This document shows positions 51,098 to 58,789 of a stretch of 64,000 bases of DNA, piece after piece. The notes beneath the pieces were generated by a model. It saw only the letters and a program-made list of their open reading frames with translations. It ran no database searches and was not told the DNA's origin. A program made the position numbers and the translations under genes. Source of the stretch: Tangfeifania diversioriginum (GTDB lineage: Bacteria; Bacteroidota; Bacteroidia; Bacteroidales; Prolixibacteraceae); NCBI GenBank assembly GCA_945873105.1, contig CAMCBW010000003.1:112829-176828 (forward strand), written 5' to 3'. The number at the start of each line of letters is the position of its first letter. Within the stretch, counting starts at the first letter, position 1.

Positions 51098-51316
51098 TTA
51101 AATGGCGTCAGTTCTTAGTTGCTTTTTTGCTTCAACAAATCCCACCCATTTACCATCAGTATTCAACCCTCTGTTTGCCAGCTCTTGTCTGGCTATCTGG
51201 TTTGCATCAATCTCACCTTTGGCAATTTTACTCAGGAGCTCGGTAAATATTCCTGAGAAAAGGAAAGCCGGGTTCAGATCATCGTTCAATGCTGGGGTGG
51301 TAGTTTCCGAAGTCAT
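51098..51316 (-). CDS. Small phage protein, unknown function
   Basis: This 72-residue acidic protein (MTSETTTPALNDDLNPAFLF, then LLSKIAKGEIDANQIARQEL and ANRGLNTDGKWVGFVEAK) occurs in similar form in other Bacteroidota phages by recollection; no function is known. It is set off from neighbours by the terminator at 51050 and a 135-base upstream gap with a possible promoter, so it may be expressed separately. Confidence 0.6.
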   Translation of the reverse strand: MTSETTTPALNDDLNPAFLFSGIFTELLSKIAKGEIDANQIARQELANRGLNTDGKWVGFVEAKKQLRTDAI

Positions 51317-51346
51317 TATATTCAGTTTTCGTTGTTATTAATAGCT

Positions 51347-51378
51347 CTAAAATAACACGTAATTAATTAAAATGCAAG
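51347..51378 (-). promoter_or_regulatory. Possible promoter of the 72-aa phage gene
   Basis: Minus-strand CTTG (51375-51378) and TATTTTAG (51347-51354) are spaced by 20 bases. Each has one mismatch to TTTG and TAnnTTTG. The start codon lies 31 bases downstream. Confidence 0.3.
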
Positions 51379-51451
51379 TAATTATATGTCAATTAGTCAG
51401 AAAATCAAACTTCAAGCTTCATTTTAAGTTTCTGTAATTCTTCCATCTATA

Positions 51452-51664
51452 TTAGGCTGTAAGTTTAAAGTTCAGTTTTGCCTTGTTTCCCCGGTACCGG
51501 AGAGCAGCTTCATCATAAGCCCTTGCCGCCCTTTCTTCGCTGAAAAACGATCCGATATAAATGACCTTTTCACCATGCCTGATAGCCGCTTTCCAAGTCT
51601 TATTCCTTCTGTGCAAGGATACCCCCAGGTATTGGGATGTCTTTTTTCCGTGTCGTAGGTTCAT
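51452..51664 (-). CDS. Stand-alone AP2/ERF-domain DNA-binding protein
   Basis: It starts at ATG 51664 (MNLRHGKKTSQYLGVSLHRR), giving 70 residues; the longer open frame is a shadow of the upstream gene. Almost the whole protein is one AP2 domain: YLGVSLHRRNKTWKAAIRHG, then YIGSFFSEERAARAYDEAAL and YRGNKAKLNF. In phages the AP2 domain is usually fused to an HNH nuclease; here no nuclease part is present. It probably binds DNA as a regulator or is a remnant of a homing endonuclease. Confidence 0.8.
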   Translation of the reverse strand: MNLRHGKKTSQYLGVSLHRRNKTWKAAIRHGEKVIYIGSFFSEERAARAYDEAALRYRGNKAKLNFKLTA

Positions 51665-51668
51665 GACT

Positions 51669-52160
51669 TTAGTACCTGAATTTTGTGAAGTGAATGATTG
51701 CCATGGACTGATTGAGGTCGTAGCCTTTGAACCAGACTTTGAAGTCATCAAGTGAAAGACCGTCGTTTTTGGCGAGATCTGACCACTTTTTCTCAGCAAG
51801 AAGGAAATTATTGGATGTTCTGATAAATGCAGTTTCATCTTGGTATAGATTTACCTTCTGAATCCCAATTCCATCATTCTTACTAAGCAGACAAATAGTT
51901 GCTGTTTTACTCCTATATGGCTTTCCTCTCCAATAGTACAATTGGAGAACAGCTTCACCTCGATTGATCTTCTCAAAGCGTTTCGCCCACAGCTCATAAT
52001 TTGCGCGGATCGTGTGGAGCTTCTTCCACATACCTTCAATTGGCTCAATTGCTCCATGTATCCTATCTGGGAAATATGTTGGCTCTCCTGCTCTTGGGTG
52101 GGTTGCGGGAAATACTTGGCTGACCGGTATCCGGTACCTGACGATTTTCTTTGCTTTCAT
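51669..52160 (-). CDS. ASCH-like phage protein
   Basis: This 163-residue protein contains KLHTIRANYELWAKRFEKIN followed by RGEAVLQLYYWRGKPYRSKT, a pattern of ASCH-type (PUA-like) proteins with the conserved HTIR and GxA motifs. ASCH domains bind RNA or nucleotides; several are linked to modified-base or RNA metabolism. It is transcribed with the PAPS-reductase-like gene upstream (9-base gap). Confidence 0.6.
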   Translation of the reverse strand: MKAKKIVRYRIPVSQVFPATHPRAGEPTYFPDRIHGAIEPIEGMWKKLHTIRANYELWAKRFEKINRGEAVLQLYYWRGKPYRSKTATICLLSKNDGIGIQKVNLYQDETAFIRTSNNFLLAEKKWSDLAKNDGLSLDDFKVWFKGYDLNQSMAIIHFTKFRY

Positions 52161-52169
52161 ATTGGTTAT

Positions 52170-53381
52170 TTATGCTGTTCGTAATTCTTCAAAAAGTATG
52201 TTCATAGTTGACCCATCGCAATATTTCCGATCGAGCATGATGTCTCCGACTATTTCAGTACCATCCCAACCGTTTGGCCAAGTGTTCAGGTCGATAAGCT
52301 CATGGATCCGATCAACTTCCTGATCACTCAGGATATCAATCTCTGGACGGTTGAGAAGTTGTGCGGCAAGATTCACCTGGTTTTGGATTGTCAAGATTTC
52401 GGTGAGAAATTTCCTTCTGGCTTCCATGGTGAGTGGACCCATACGCTGCTGATTTTTTGAAAGTGAGCCGTCTTTTTTCATTTCACCATTTTTCCGGAGC
52501 CGGTACTGTGGCTTTCTCATCTCGCGGTAAATTGGTTTCAGACCCATGAGAGGTTCCAGGTACTTCCATTCAGGTATTTTAATGACCACTTTAAGGGCCT
52601 TGTCTTCCTGGGCCAAAGGGCATCCAATACAGCCAGTCCGGGCATTTATCTCTTCGGCTTCATCACCTCCATATGCATCTGCAAGAATTGCCGTAGGCCA
52701 TTGACCATATTGTTTGGATGGAGCGAATATTTTCAACCAGTCCCAAATACTACAAACACGCCAATGAAGTATTGGTGCCAGTGTGCTACACATGTCTCCA
52801 TCAAGTCCGGTTTGATACCAGCCCTGACCACATTCAGCTCCATCTTTACTACAGCTCATCGCAATGCGACCATCGCGGATCGCGCTCTCCCCTTGTCTAA
52901 CTCCGGTAAGCATGAGGATCTTCTGCCCTATCTTTTTGTGTAACTCAACCAGAGCCACCTCCATGGGTTTAACCTTGATCTGACCGGTGCACCATCTGAA
53001 AGTATTTGATGGAGGAGGAACGCCACGGCCAAGGATGTAAACAAAGAACCGCTCATCAATTGGAGCCATCACGATTTCAACCTCCAAGTCCATAGCTTTC
53101 AGTTTTTCAGTAATACCTTTGGCGGCTAACCATAAAGGAATTAATTCCATTCTTGTATCCGCACAAAGGATGGTAAGCGATTTTGGAGCCTTTACCTGAC
53201 CGGAAAGTATCAGCTGGATGGTTAGCGTAACCAATGTAGTAGAATCTTTCCCCATGCTCCAGGCAATTGCCCAATGATCGTGCTTCGGACCATGCAAATT
53301 CAAACTATCACATGTAAGTTGGATCTGCTCATTAAATTCGATACGCTTGGTACCGAATAAATTCAATTGTTCCGTTTTCAT
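52170..53381 (-). CDS. PAPS-reductase-family PP-loop protein (DndC-like)
   Basis: This 403-residue protein has the PP-loop ATP-pyrophosphatase motif SMGKDS at 42-47 (AIAWSMGKDSTTLV) and a downstream CIGCP pair (Cys251, Cys254) that could ligate an iron-sulfur cluster. FRWCTGQIKVKP and LTGVRQGESAIR are typical of this group. Relatives include PAPS reductases (sulfate assimilation) and DndC (DNA phosphorothioation). The neighbours are methyltransferases, so a role in DNA modification is more likely than in sulfur assimilation; this is inferred. It overlaps the helicase-methyltransferase gene by 4 bases. Confidence 0.8.
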   Translation of the reverse strand: MKTEQLNLFGTKRIEFNEQIQLTCDSLNLHGPKHDHWAIAWSMGKDSTTLVTLTIQLILSGQVKAPKSLTILCADTRMELIPLWLAAKGITEKLKAMDLEVEIVMAPIDERFFVYILGRGVPPPSNTFRWCTGQIKVKPMEVALVELHKKIGQKILMLTGVRQGESAIRDGRIAMSCSKDGAECGQGWYQTGLDGDMCSTLAPILHWRVCSIWDWLKIFAPSKQYGQWPTAILADAYGGDEAEEINARTGCIGCPLAQEDKALKVVIKIPEWKYLEPLMGLKPIYREMRKPQYRLRKNGEMKKDGSLSKNQQRMGPLTMEARRKFLTEILTIQNQVNLAAQLLNRPEIDILSDQEVDRIHELIDLNTWPNGWDGTEIVGDIMLDRKYCDGSTMNILFEELRTA

Positions 53382-55915
53382 ACTGCTTGTTCAACTTCAA
53401 TTTCTTCAACCTGGAAAAGCGTAGGGGTCTGCACTTCCATATCAGCGACTCTCAGGTAGCTCAGACCATCCCTGAAATAGTTAGCGTTCAGTTCACAGGC
53501 CTTGCCTTTGCGCCCGAGTTTAATGGCCCGATATGGCACGGTCATGATACCACCGAAAGGATCATAGACCAGTTCTCCTGGATTAGAATAACGGGTAATG
53601 ATGCGGTCAACGATGTCAAACTGCAGAGGACACAGGTGCATCTGTTTTCTTCCCATGCTTTGGGATGTATTCAGCGTTTTGATTCTGGCAACATCTGACC
53701 ATACATCCTCATTGGTTGACTCGGGAGCCACCATCATCCATCCGGATGGGAGTTTCTTCGCAGACTCCAGCTGCTCCGCAATTTCCACGTGACGTTCGTA
53801 GTTGTAGATATTGTTTTCTGAATACAACTTGAAAAACCTTTGCAACTTATCGGGATCCAGATGTTTGATCTCCTCCTGGGTGAGAAAGCGGTTACCGGAG
53901 GATCGCCAGAATCCATGTGCATCAATCTGCCATCTTCCACGGGTATAGTCCTTCTTTGACCTCACTACCGGAACATCAGCATATGCCTTGGAAGTGTCGG
54001 TGGGTACCTTACGGAACAGCAAAACATATTCCGGCATCCCGACCCCCATCTTGGTGCCATCCTTGACTACTTCAGACCACCCAAGCCGGTATGTTTGATT
54101 ATTCTCCCTGACAACATCCGTGACGACTGTGATCCGGCCAATGAATTCAAATCCATGTTTTTTGAATGCCGAGGTAGTTTCATCTGAGAATGGGTAAAGG
54201 GTAGGAAAACCAACACCGGTGAAATTTCCAAACATGATCCGGTCCTTTACGTGGATAGCGGCAATCCTTCCGGGACGAAGGACCCTGTGAAGTTCAGGAA
54301 TCAAAAAGTCAATCTGCTCAAAGAAGGCTTCATTGTTGATGTTATGGCCAAAGTCATTGTAAGAAGGAGTGTATTCGTATTGAATTGAGAAAGGGAAAGA
54401 TGTATGGATCAAATCAACGCTGTTATCCTCCATCTCCAGAGTCTCAAGAACACAGTCGTTCAGTACTGCACTGTAATGTTTGCCGGAAACCTCCCGCCGC
54501 TCAATCCCCATGGATCGTTTCAGTTTCTCTTCAATACTTACTGACGAAAGTCCATACTCGCGAATGATCTTTGTCATCTCATCCACCAGTTTATTGTGGT
54601 TCGACCATTTTTCCTGAAGCTTTTTAAGGATCTCCCTCTCGCTCTCGGCATAGATGATATGAATCTCAACCTGGTGCTTCTGCTGGAAACGGTAAATACG
54701 ATGGATCGCCTGAATAAAGTCATTGAACTTATAACCGATTCCAAGGAAGATGGCTTTATGACAGTGGTATTGGAAATTACACCCCTGACCGGATATCTCT
54801 GGTTTCGTTGCCAGGTACTTGAATTTGCCTTCACTGAAATCAACAACAGATTGTTCCCTGATATCGATATCCTGTGATCCGAAAACTTCCACTGCTTCCG
54901 GTACCGCCTTTTTCACTGCATGACGTTCAACTTCCAGATCATGCCAGATCAGATAGTGTGAATCAGGATCATTGGTGATGATGTTTTTCATGACCTCAAT
55001 TCGACCAGGCAGACTGTCACGCTTCTCAGTAGCTGCCTCCGACAGGCCAAGAACAGATGATCTATACAATACGCCCTGGCCATCCCGATCCTGTTTGGCG
55101 GTATTGTGATCGACAGGGACCTCATGATATATGACCTTCATTTCCGGCATATCATATCCTGAATCATCATATCCTAGGTCTGACGGTTTAGTGATGAAAA
55201 GTGCCCATGTGGAGAGCCACAACCAGAATTCCTGCTCTTTGTGAGGATAGATGGTCAGCTGATCAGCCTTTGTTGAGTCGCGCTTGAAAAACCTTGTTTT
55301 GCACTGTCCTTTGTCCATTATTTCAAGGAAAGCGGCATAGAAAATTAACTCAATAAACTCGTTGGGTGATGGAGTGGCCGTTGCAACAAATTTAAACCGT
55401 ACCCCCTTGAATTTTGCAATGAAAGTGTGGTGGGTTTTGGAATTGTCCGATCTTAGAATCGATGCTTCATCAAGAGATGTCACCGTGAAGTACTTTGGAT
55501 CGATGTTGCCATCGCGGACCCTCTCGTAATTCGTCAGGCAAATACTTCCTTCCGGTGCAGCCTCGGCTTCCTCTTGGGTTTTGATGTAGATTACATCCTG
55601 TCCCAGCTTATTTCTTGCATCCCGCACGAACTCCTGTCGAACCCCAAGCGGACAAACGATCAATGCTTTTCCATTCTCCACTTTCAGGATGGCCCAACAG
55701 ATCAACAGTTGCTGAATTGTCTTACCAAGACCGAAGCTTTCAAATAATGCCCTTCTGCCTCCACGGATTGCCCACTCAATACCATCGCGCTGATGGGGTT
55801 TGAGAAAGGTACCGTCTTCAAATTTTATCATTGGGATTGGAATGATCAATCCTGTTTCGGGTGCTATCTCAATCTTTGATTTGAGAAATTCAATATATTT
55901 TTCTTTCGCTGTCAT
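53378..55915 (-). CDS. SNF2-type helicase fused to a DNA methyltransferase
   Basis: In this 845-residue protein residues about 35-480 form a superfamily 2 helicase: FGLGKT at 61-66, LIVCPLGVRQEF, a DEAH-box variant LDEASILR, FVATATPSPNEF, and a C-terminal lobe with GQGCNFQYHCHKAIFLGIGY and QAIHRIYRFQQ. Residues about 495-830 are an amino-methyltransferase whose catalytic motif reads TSFPF at 505-509 instead of TSPPY. Its SAM motif DPFGGIMT at 785-792 also deviates. Fused helicase-methyltransferases occur in phages (P1 DarB is a functional parallel, not a proven homologue). The altered motif IV may change base specificity or abolish catalysis. Confidence 0.83.
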   Translation of the reverse strand: MTAKEKYIEFLKSKIEIAPETGLIIPIPMIKFEDGTFLKPHQRDGIEWAIRGGRRALFESFGLGKTIQQLLICWAILKVENGKALIVCPLGVRQEFVRDARNKLGQDVIYIKTQEEAEAAPEGSICLTNYERVRDGNIDPKYFTVTSLDEASILRSDNSKTHHTFIAKFKGVRFKFVATATPSPNEFIELIFYAAFLEIMDKGQCKTRFFKRDSTKADQLTIYPHKEQEFWLWLSTWALFITKPSDLGYDDSGYDMPEMKVIYHEVPVDHNTAKQDRDGQGVLYRSSVLGLSEAATEKRDSLPGRIEVMKNIITNDPDSHYLIWHDLEVERHAVKKAVPEAVEVFGSQDIDIREQSVVDFSEGKFKYLATKPEISGQGCNFQYHCHKAIFLGIGYKFNDFIQAIHRIYRFQQKHQVEIHIIYAESEREILKKLQEKWSNHNKLVDEMTKIIREYGLSSVSIEEKLKRSMGIERREVSGKHYSAVLNDCVLETLEMEDNSVDLIHTSFPFSIQYEYTPSYNDFGHNINNEAFFEQIDFLIPELHRVLRPGRIAAIHVKDRIMFGNFTGVGFPTLYPFSDETTSAFKKHGFEFIGRITVVTDVVRENNQTYRLGWSEVVKDGTKMGVGMPEYVLLFRKVPTDTSKAYADVPVVRSKKDYTRGRWQIDAHGFWRSSGNRFLTQEEIKHLDPDKLQRFFKLYSENNIYNYERHVEIAEQLESAKKLPSGWMMVAPESTNEDVWSDVARIKTLNTSQSMGRKQMHLCPLQFDIVDRIITRYSNPGELVYDPFGGIMTVPYRAIKLGRKGKACELNANYFRDGLSYLRVADMEVQTPTLFQVEEIEVEQAV

Positions 55916-55921
55916 CTGATC

Positions 55922-57721
55922 TTACATTAATGATTCAACACACTTTTGGACCAACCATTCCATTGCTGGAGGGGTAACTGCATTACCAAGCTGCTTAACT
56001 TGATCACGGCTATTCCCAAGCACGATATAGTCCCTTCCGAATGCCATAGCAGCTTGCACTTCGTGAGGTTTCAGCATACGATAGGTGCAGTCTTCAATGT
56101 CGATCTTCTCGGTTGGTCGAAGTACTAGGGCAACACGATCTTTTGTGGTCATGGTACATGATGGATCCTGCATTCCGGATACCTGGGCATTGCCATAGTA
56201 GTAGCTTAGGAAAGCATTCACCGATTCGGTAGATAATATTCCATGGTTGATACATTGGGTTTGGGTACTGAGTGGCTTTGTAATATCCCTGGCCATTGAT
56301 TGACCTTTGTTTTCTATGATCATCGGTGGTGCCAGGATTCCATATTTGTCCTTTGTCATAACTGCTCCCAGTGGGGAATTGATATCACGTACTGATGACT
56401 GACCAAAATGCTCAACTATGAATGGTTGTGTTGGAATTCCGAGTACTCCATGATGATTACCTCCGGCAAGAGCTGTTCCGGCTGGTTCGCTGATTGGTTT
56501 AGTTTTGCCTGTCCGGTTCAGTCCGTCTATCATTGCCGGTACTGCCACTACTCCATAGTTGTGCTGACCTGTTATGGTTGGCTCAGGGGAACTGATTGGA
56601 TTTACTCCACCTTTGTAGCCGCCTTTTGTTAACATGGCCGGGATTCCAACAATGCCATGGTGCAATCCACCACCAACAACTGTTGGATTTGGATCAGTTA
56701 CTTTATAATCCTTGATTGACCTGTCAACTTTTAACATGAACGGAGAAACAATTGCCGAAACCTGAGAGGTAGTCTGGGTATTGATAGGGCTTTTGATATC
56801 CGATGTGAGATGGCCAGCCTTTGAATGATCCAGATATATTACAAAGTCAGAATTGCCATGCTTTTTCAAACCGTACTGGATCCGTGCAAGGGTATTGGGC
56901 GCTAGATCTTTTTTGCGATCACCTATCCTATGTCCGGGTATACTCCAGTCAATTACATTGAAGGCTGCGTAATAGTACGGCTCGACAAGTGCGGCACATC
57001 TCGGACAACGATAATCATACTGTTGGCGGTATTTCCCAAATTGACGACGGGAATTTCTCCAGCTTTGAATTGAATCGACCTCTTTTTCACAGCAAGAGCA
57101 AAACGCTTTTGGCCGGTATTCCAGGTCAGGAGTTCTATTGCCTTTCTTCCAAAACACAACGTACATCCGGTCGCGGCTCTGTGGAGTTGGATGAGCATGC
57201 ATTGAATTCAGGTAAACGCATTTGTGGTTGTACCCAAGCAGAAACATTGCACTCAGCCAAGCCTCCCACATGATCCAGCTGCGGGCATCAACAACATTCT
57301 CAACGATGATGATGTTGTAATTGTGATATTCAGCGAATCGAGGAACATCCCACATGGTGGCACGTGATCTCTCTGCGGAAGGATCAATAAACGGATCCAT
57401 GTGGTTCCATTTCAATTCAAGTTGTCTTGACAGCTTTTTTTGACCCTTTGCCAATGAATGATTGGTGCACTCAGGTGATGTGATCAGTATATCGGTCGAC
57501 ATGTAACGGCGTGGCTCACATGCTGAAATATCTGTGCAGTCGTGGTAAGTATCCGGGAAGTTGGTGTTATGAGTTTCGATGGCAAGCTTCCAGTGATTCA
57601 GGGCCATTGCAACTTCAATTCCCCCACCCATTCGGTTTCCATAGTTCCTGACTCCCTGGGAGGATCCTCCGGCGCCGCAGAACTGATCTGTGACGGTGAT
57701 ATAGCTTTTCTTTTGTGGCAT
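55922..57721 (-). CDS. C5-cytosine DNA methyltransferase with internal repeats
   Basis: It starts at ATG 57721 (MPQKKSYITVTDQFCGAGGS), giving 599 residues; the upstream extension would need a TTG inside the previous gene. Motif I is DQFCGAGG (12-19), motif IV reads SPECTN (82-87, catalytic Cys85) rather than PPCQ, motif VI is ENV (141-143), motif VIII QSRDR (181-185) and motif X QLGNAVTPP near the C-terminus. A Cys cluster (C208, C210, C211, C239, C242) could bind zinc. Between motifs VIII and X are about six repeats of some 45 residues with PxTxxxxxxHGIxGIP, filling the target-recognition region. It methylates cytosine, probably as phage self-protection. Confidence 0.87.
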   Translation of the reverse strand: MPQKKSYITVTDQFCGAGGSSQGVRNYGNRMGGGIEVAMALNHWKLAIETHNTNFPDTYHDCTDISACEPRRYMSTDILITSPECTNHSLAKGQKKLSRQLELKWNHMDPFIDPSAERSRATMWDVPRFAEYHNYNIIIVENVVDARSWIMWEAWLSAMFLLGYNHKCVYLNSMHAHPTPQSRDRMYVVFWKKGNRTPDLEYRPKAFCSCCEKEVDSIQSWRNSRRQFGKYRQQYDYRCPRCAALVEPYYYAAFNVIDWSIPGHRIGDRKKDLAPNTLARIQYGLKKHGNSDFVIYLDHSKAGHLTSDIKSPINTQTTSQVSAIVSPFMLKVDRSIKDYKVTDPNPTVVGGGLHHGIVGIPAMLTKGGYKGGVNPISSPEPTITGQHNYGVVAVPAMIDGLNRTGKTKPISEPAGTALAGGNHHGVLGIPTQPFIVEHFGQSSVRDINSPLGAVMTKDKYGILAPPMIIENKGQSMARDITKPLSTQTQCINHGILSTESVNAFLSYYYGNAQVSGMQDPSCTMTTKDRVALVLRPTEKIDIEDCTYRMLKPHEVQAAMAFGRDYIVLGNSRDQVKQLGNAVTPPAMEWLVQKCVESLM

Positions 57722-57728
57722 GATAATT

Positions 57729-57971
57729 TTAAACAGTTTGTTTTTCAAATTTCAATAGATCATACTTCAGCTCGATAATCCGCGATTTGATTGCCTGGAT
57801 ATAGCTTCGCTTAAACTCTGCAATAGGGAAGATCTCATTGCAAACGAGCATGTGGGACATCGTTCCGAACATCAGGCGTATTTCTCTTAAGTCTGACGCT
57901 TTCAAGGTGTAAAGGCTCCGCTCGTAGCGGTCCAGCTTCTCTCTGAGTTCTGATTCAGTAGGTGAGTTCAT
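57729..57971 (-). CDS. Small helical phage protein, unknown function
   Basis: This 80-residue helical protein (MNSPTESELREKLDRYERSL, then AEFKRSYIQAIKSRIIELKY) has heptad-like spacing suggesting a coiled coil. It lies 4 bases after the DnaA-domain-like gene and just before the methyltransferase gene. No family was recognised. Confidence 0.6.
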   Translation of the reverse strand: MNSPTESELREKLDRYERSLYTLKASDLREIRLMFGTMSHMLVCNEIFPIAEFKRSYIQAIKSRIIELKYDLLKFEKQTV

Positions 57972-57975
57972 CTTG

Positions 57976-58398
57976 TTACAGTTTTGAGAGCTGTTTTTTA
58001 ATGTCCAGATAGAGTTTTCTTACCTCTTTCACGTCTGAGGCAACTTTAAAGTGATGCTCAACTGTTGTGTGGTCTTTATTGCTGAACCTTCCGATTCTAG
58101 TCTGTGACATTTTTGGGAAATAGTCATGCAGCAGCTGACTTACACATACCCGTGTTTCAACGATCTCTCTTTTTCTGCTTCTGCTTTGGAGTTGCTCAAT
58201 AGTAATCCCTTGAATCTTACAAACTCTGTTCACGATCGTTTCAGGCGATATCGGGCGCGGATCCGTTGATTGCTTCATATTTTCGACTTTTGCATGAAGC
58301 TTAACCGCTGTATCAAGGTGTTTGTAAAACTTCAGAGCCTCGTTCAAAAACAATATCTCCGCCCTGGTTAGTGGTAAAAATTTAACTTCTGTTTCCAT
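57976..58398 (-). CDS. DnaA domain IV-like DNA-binding protein (no AAA+ domain)
   Basis: It starts at ATG 58398 (METEVKFLPLTRAEILFLNE), giving 140 residues; longer frames overlap the upstream gene. Residues about 55-140 match the DnaA C-terminal domain: VCKIQGITIEQLQSRSRKRE, TRVCVSQLLHDYFPKMS, and the helix-turn-helix end RIGRFSNKDHTTVEHH with the DnaA-box-reading DHTTV at 109-113. The ATPase part of DnaA is absent. It may bind phage DnaA-box-like origin sites or compete with host DnaA; it sits in the replication block. Confidence 0.8.
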   Translation of the reverse strand: METEVKFLPLTRAEILFLNEALKFYKHLDTAVKLHAKVENMKQSTDPRPISPETIVNRVCKIQGITIEQLQSRSRKREIVETRVCVSQLLHDYFPKMSQTRIGRFSNKDHTTVEHHFKVASDVKEVRKLYLDIKKQLSKL

Positions 58399-58789
58399 TT
58401 TTTCTATTTTCAATAAATCTGATTTTCCCATCAATTTCAATCCGTTCAAAATTTTCTGTAGTGTACTGAGGAGTACATTTGGCACACATCTCATTGTAAG
58501 TAAACAGCTTTTCTTTTTTGTCGAAAGAAACTATTTCGGCAATCATCGGTCTTTTGAAGCGACATGTGTCAATGATCGTTCCGATAGCATCATTCAGCCT
58601 TTGCTTGGAGAACCCGTTAGAGATCAGCCTCAAGGTTAAGACTGCCAGGTAATCATTGTCGATATCCGGAAATGACATTGACAAAACCTTAAGCTGTCCA
58701 GCAATCTCCTGTTGTGTCGCAACCGGATCTGTATAGACTGAAATTTCACTACATTCCTGCGGCCTCGAACATCGCTCCAACGACTGCAT
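58382..58789 (-). CDS. Phage replication-region protein, possible helicase-loader type
   Basis: This is about 135 residues from ATG 58789 (MQSLERCSRPQECSEISVYT). The 41-base overlap with the previous gene and the absence of a later early ATG make the start uncertain. The core (DPVATQQEIAGQLKVLSMSF, then NDYLAVLTLRLISNGFSKQR, RFKRPMIAEIVSFDKKEKLF) resembles small phage proteins next to initiators. These can act as replicative-helicase loaders or accessory factors. The function is inferred from position only. Confidence 0.55.
   Translation of the reverse strand: MQSLERCSRPQECSEISVYTDPVATQQEIAGQLKVLSMSFPDIDNDYLAVLTLRLISNGFSKQRLNDAIGTIIDTCRFKRPMIAEIVSFDKKEKLFTYNEMCAKCTPQYTTENFERIEIDGKIRFIENRKNGNRS

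Noticed and set aside
51665..51838. N-terminal extension of the AP2 protein
   Set aside because: It overlaps the ASCH-like gene in another frame and carries no AP2-related sequence.
57722..57748. TTG-initiated N-terminal extension of the cytosine methyltransferase
   Set aside because: It would start inside the preceding gene; ATG 57721 lies just before motif I and after that gene's stop.
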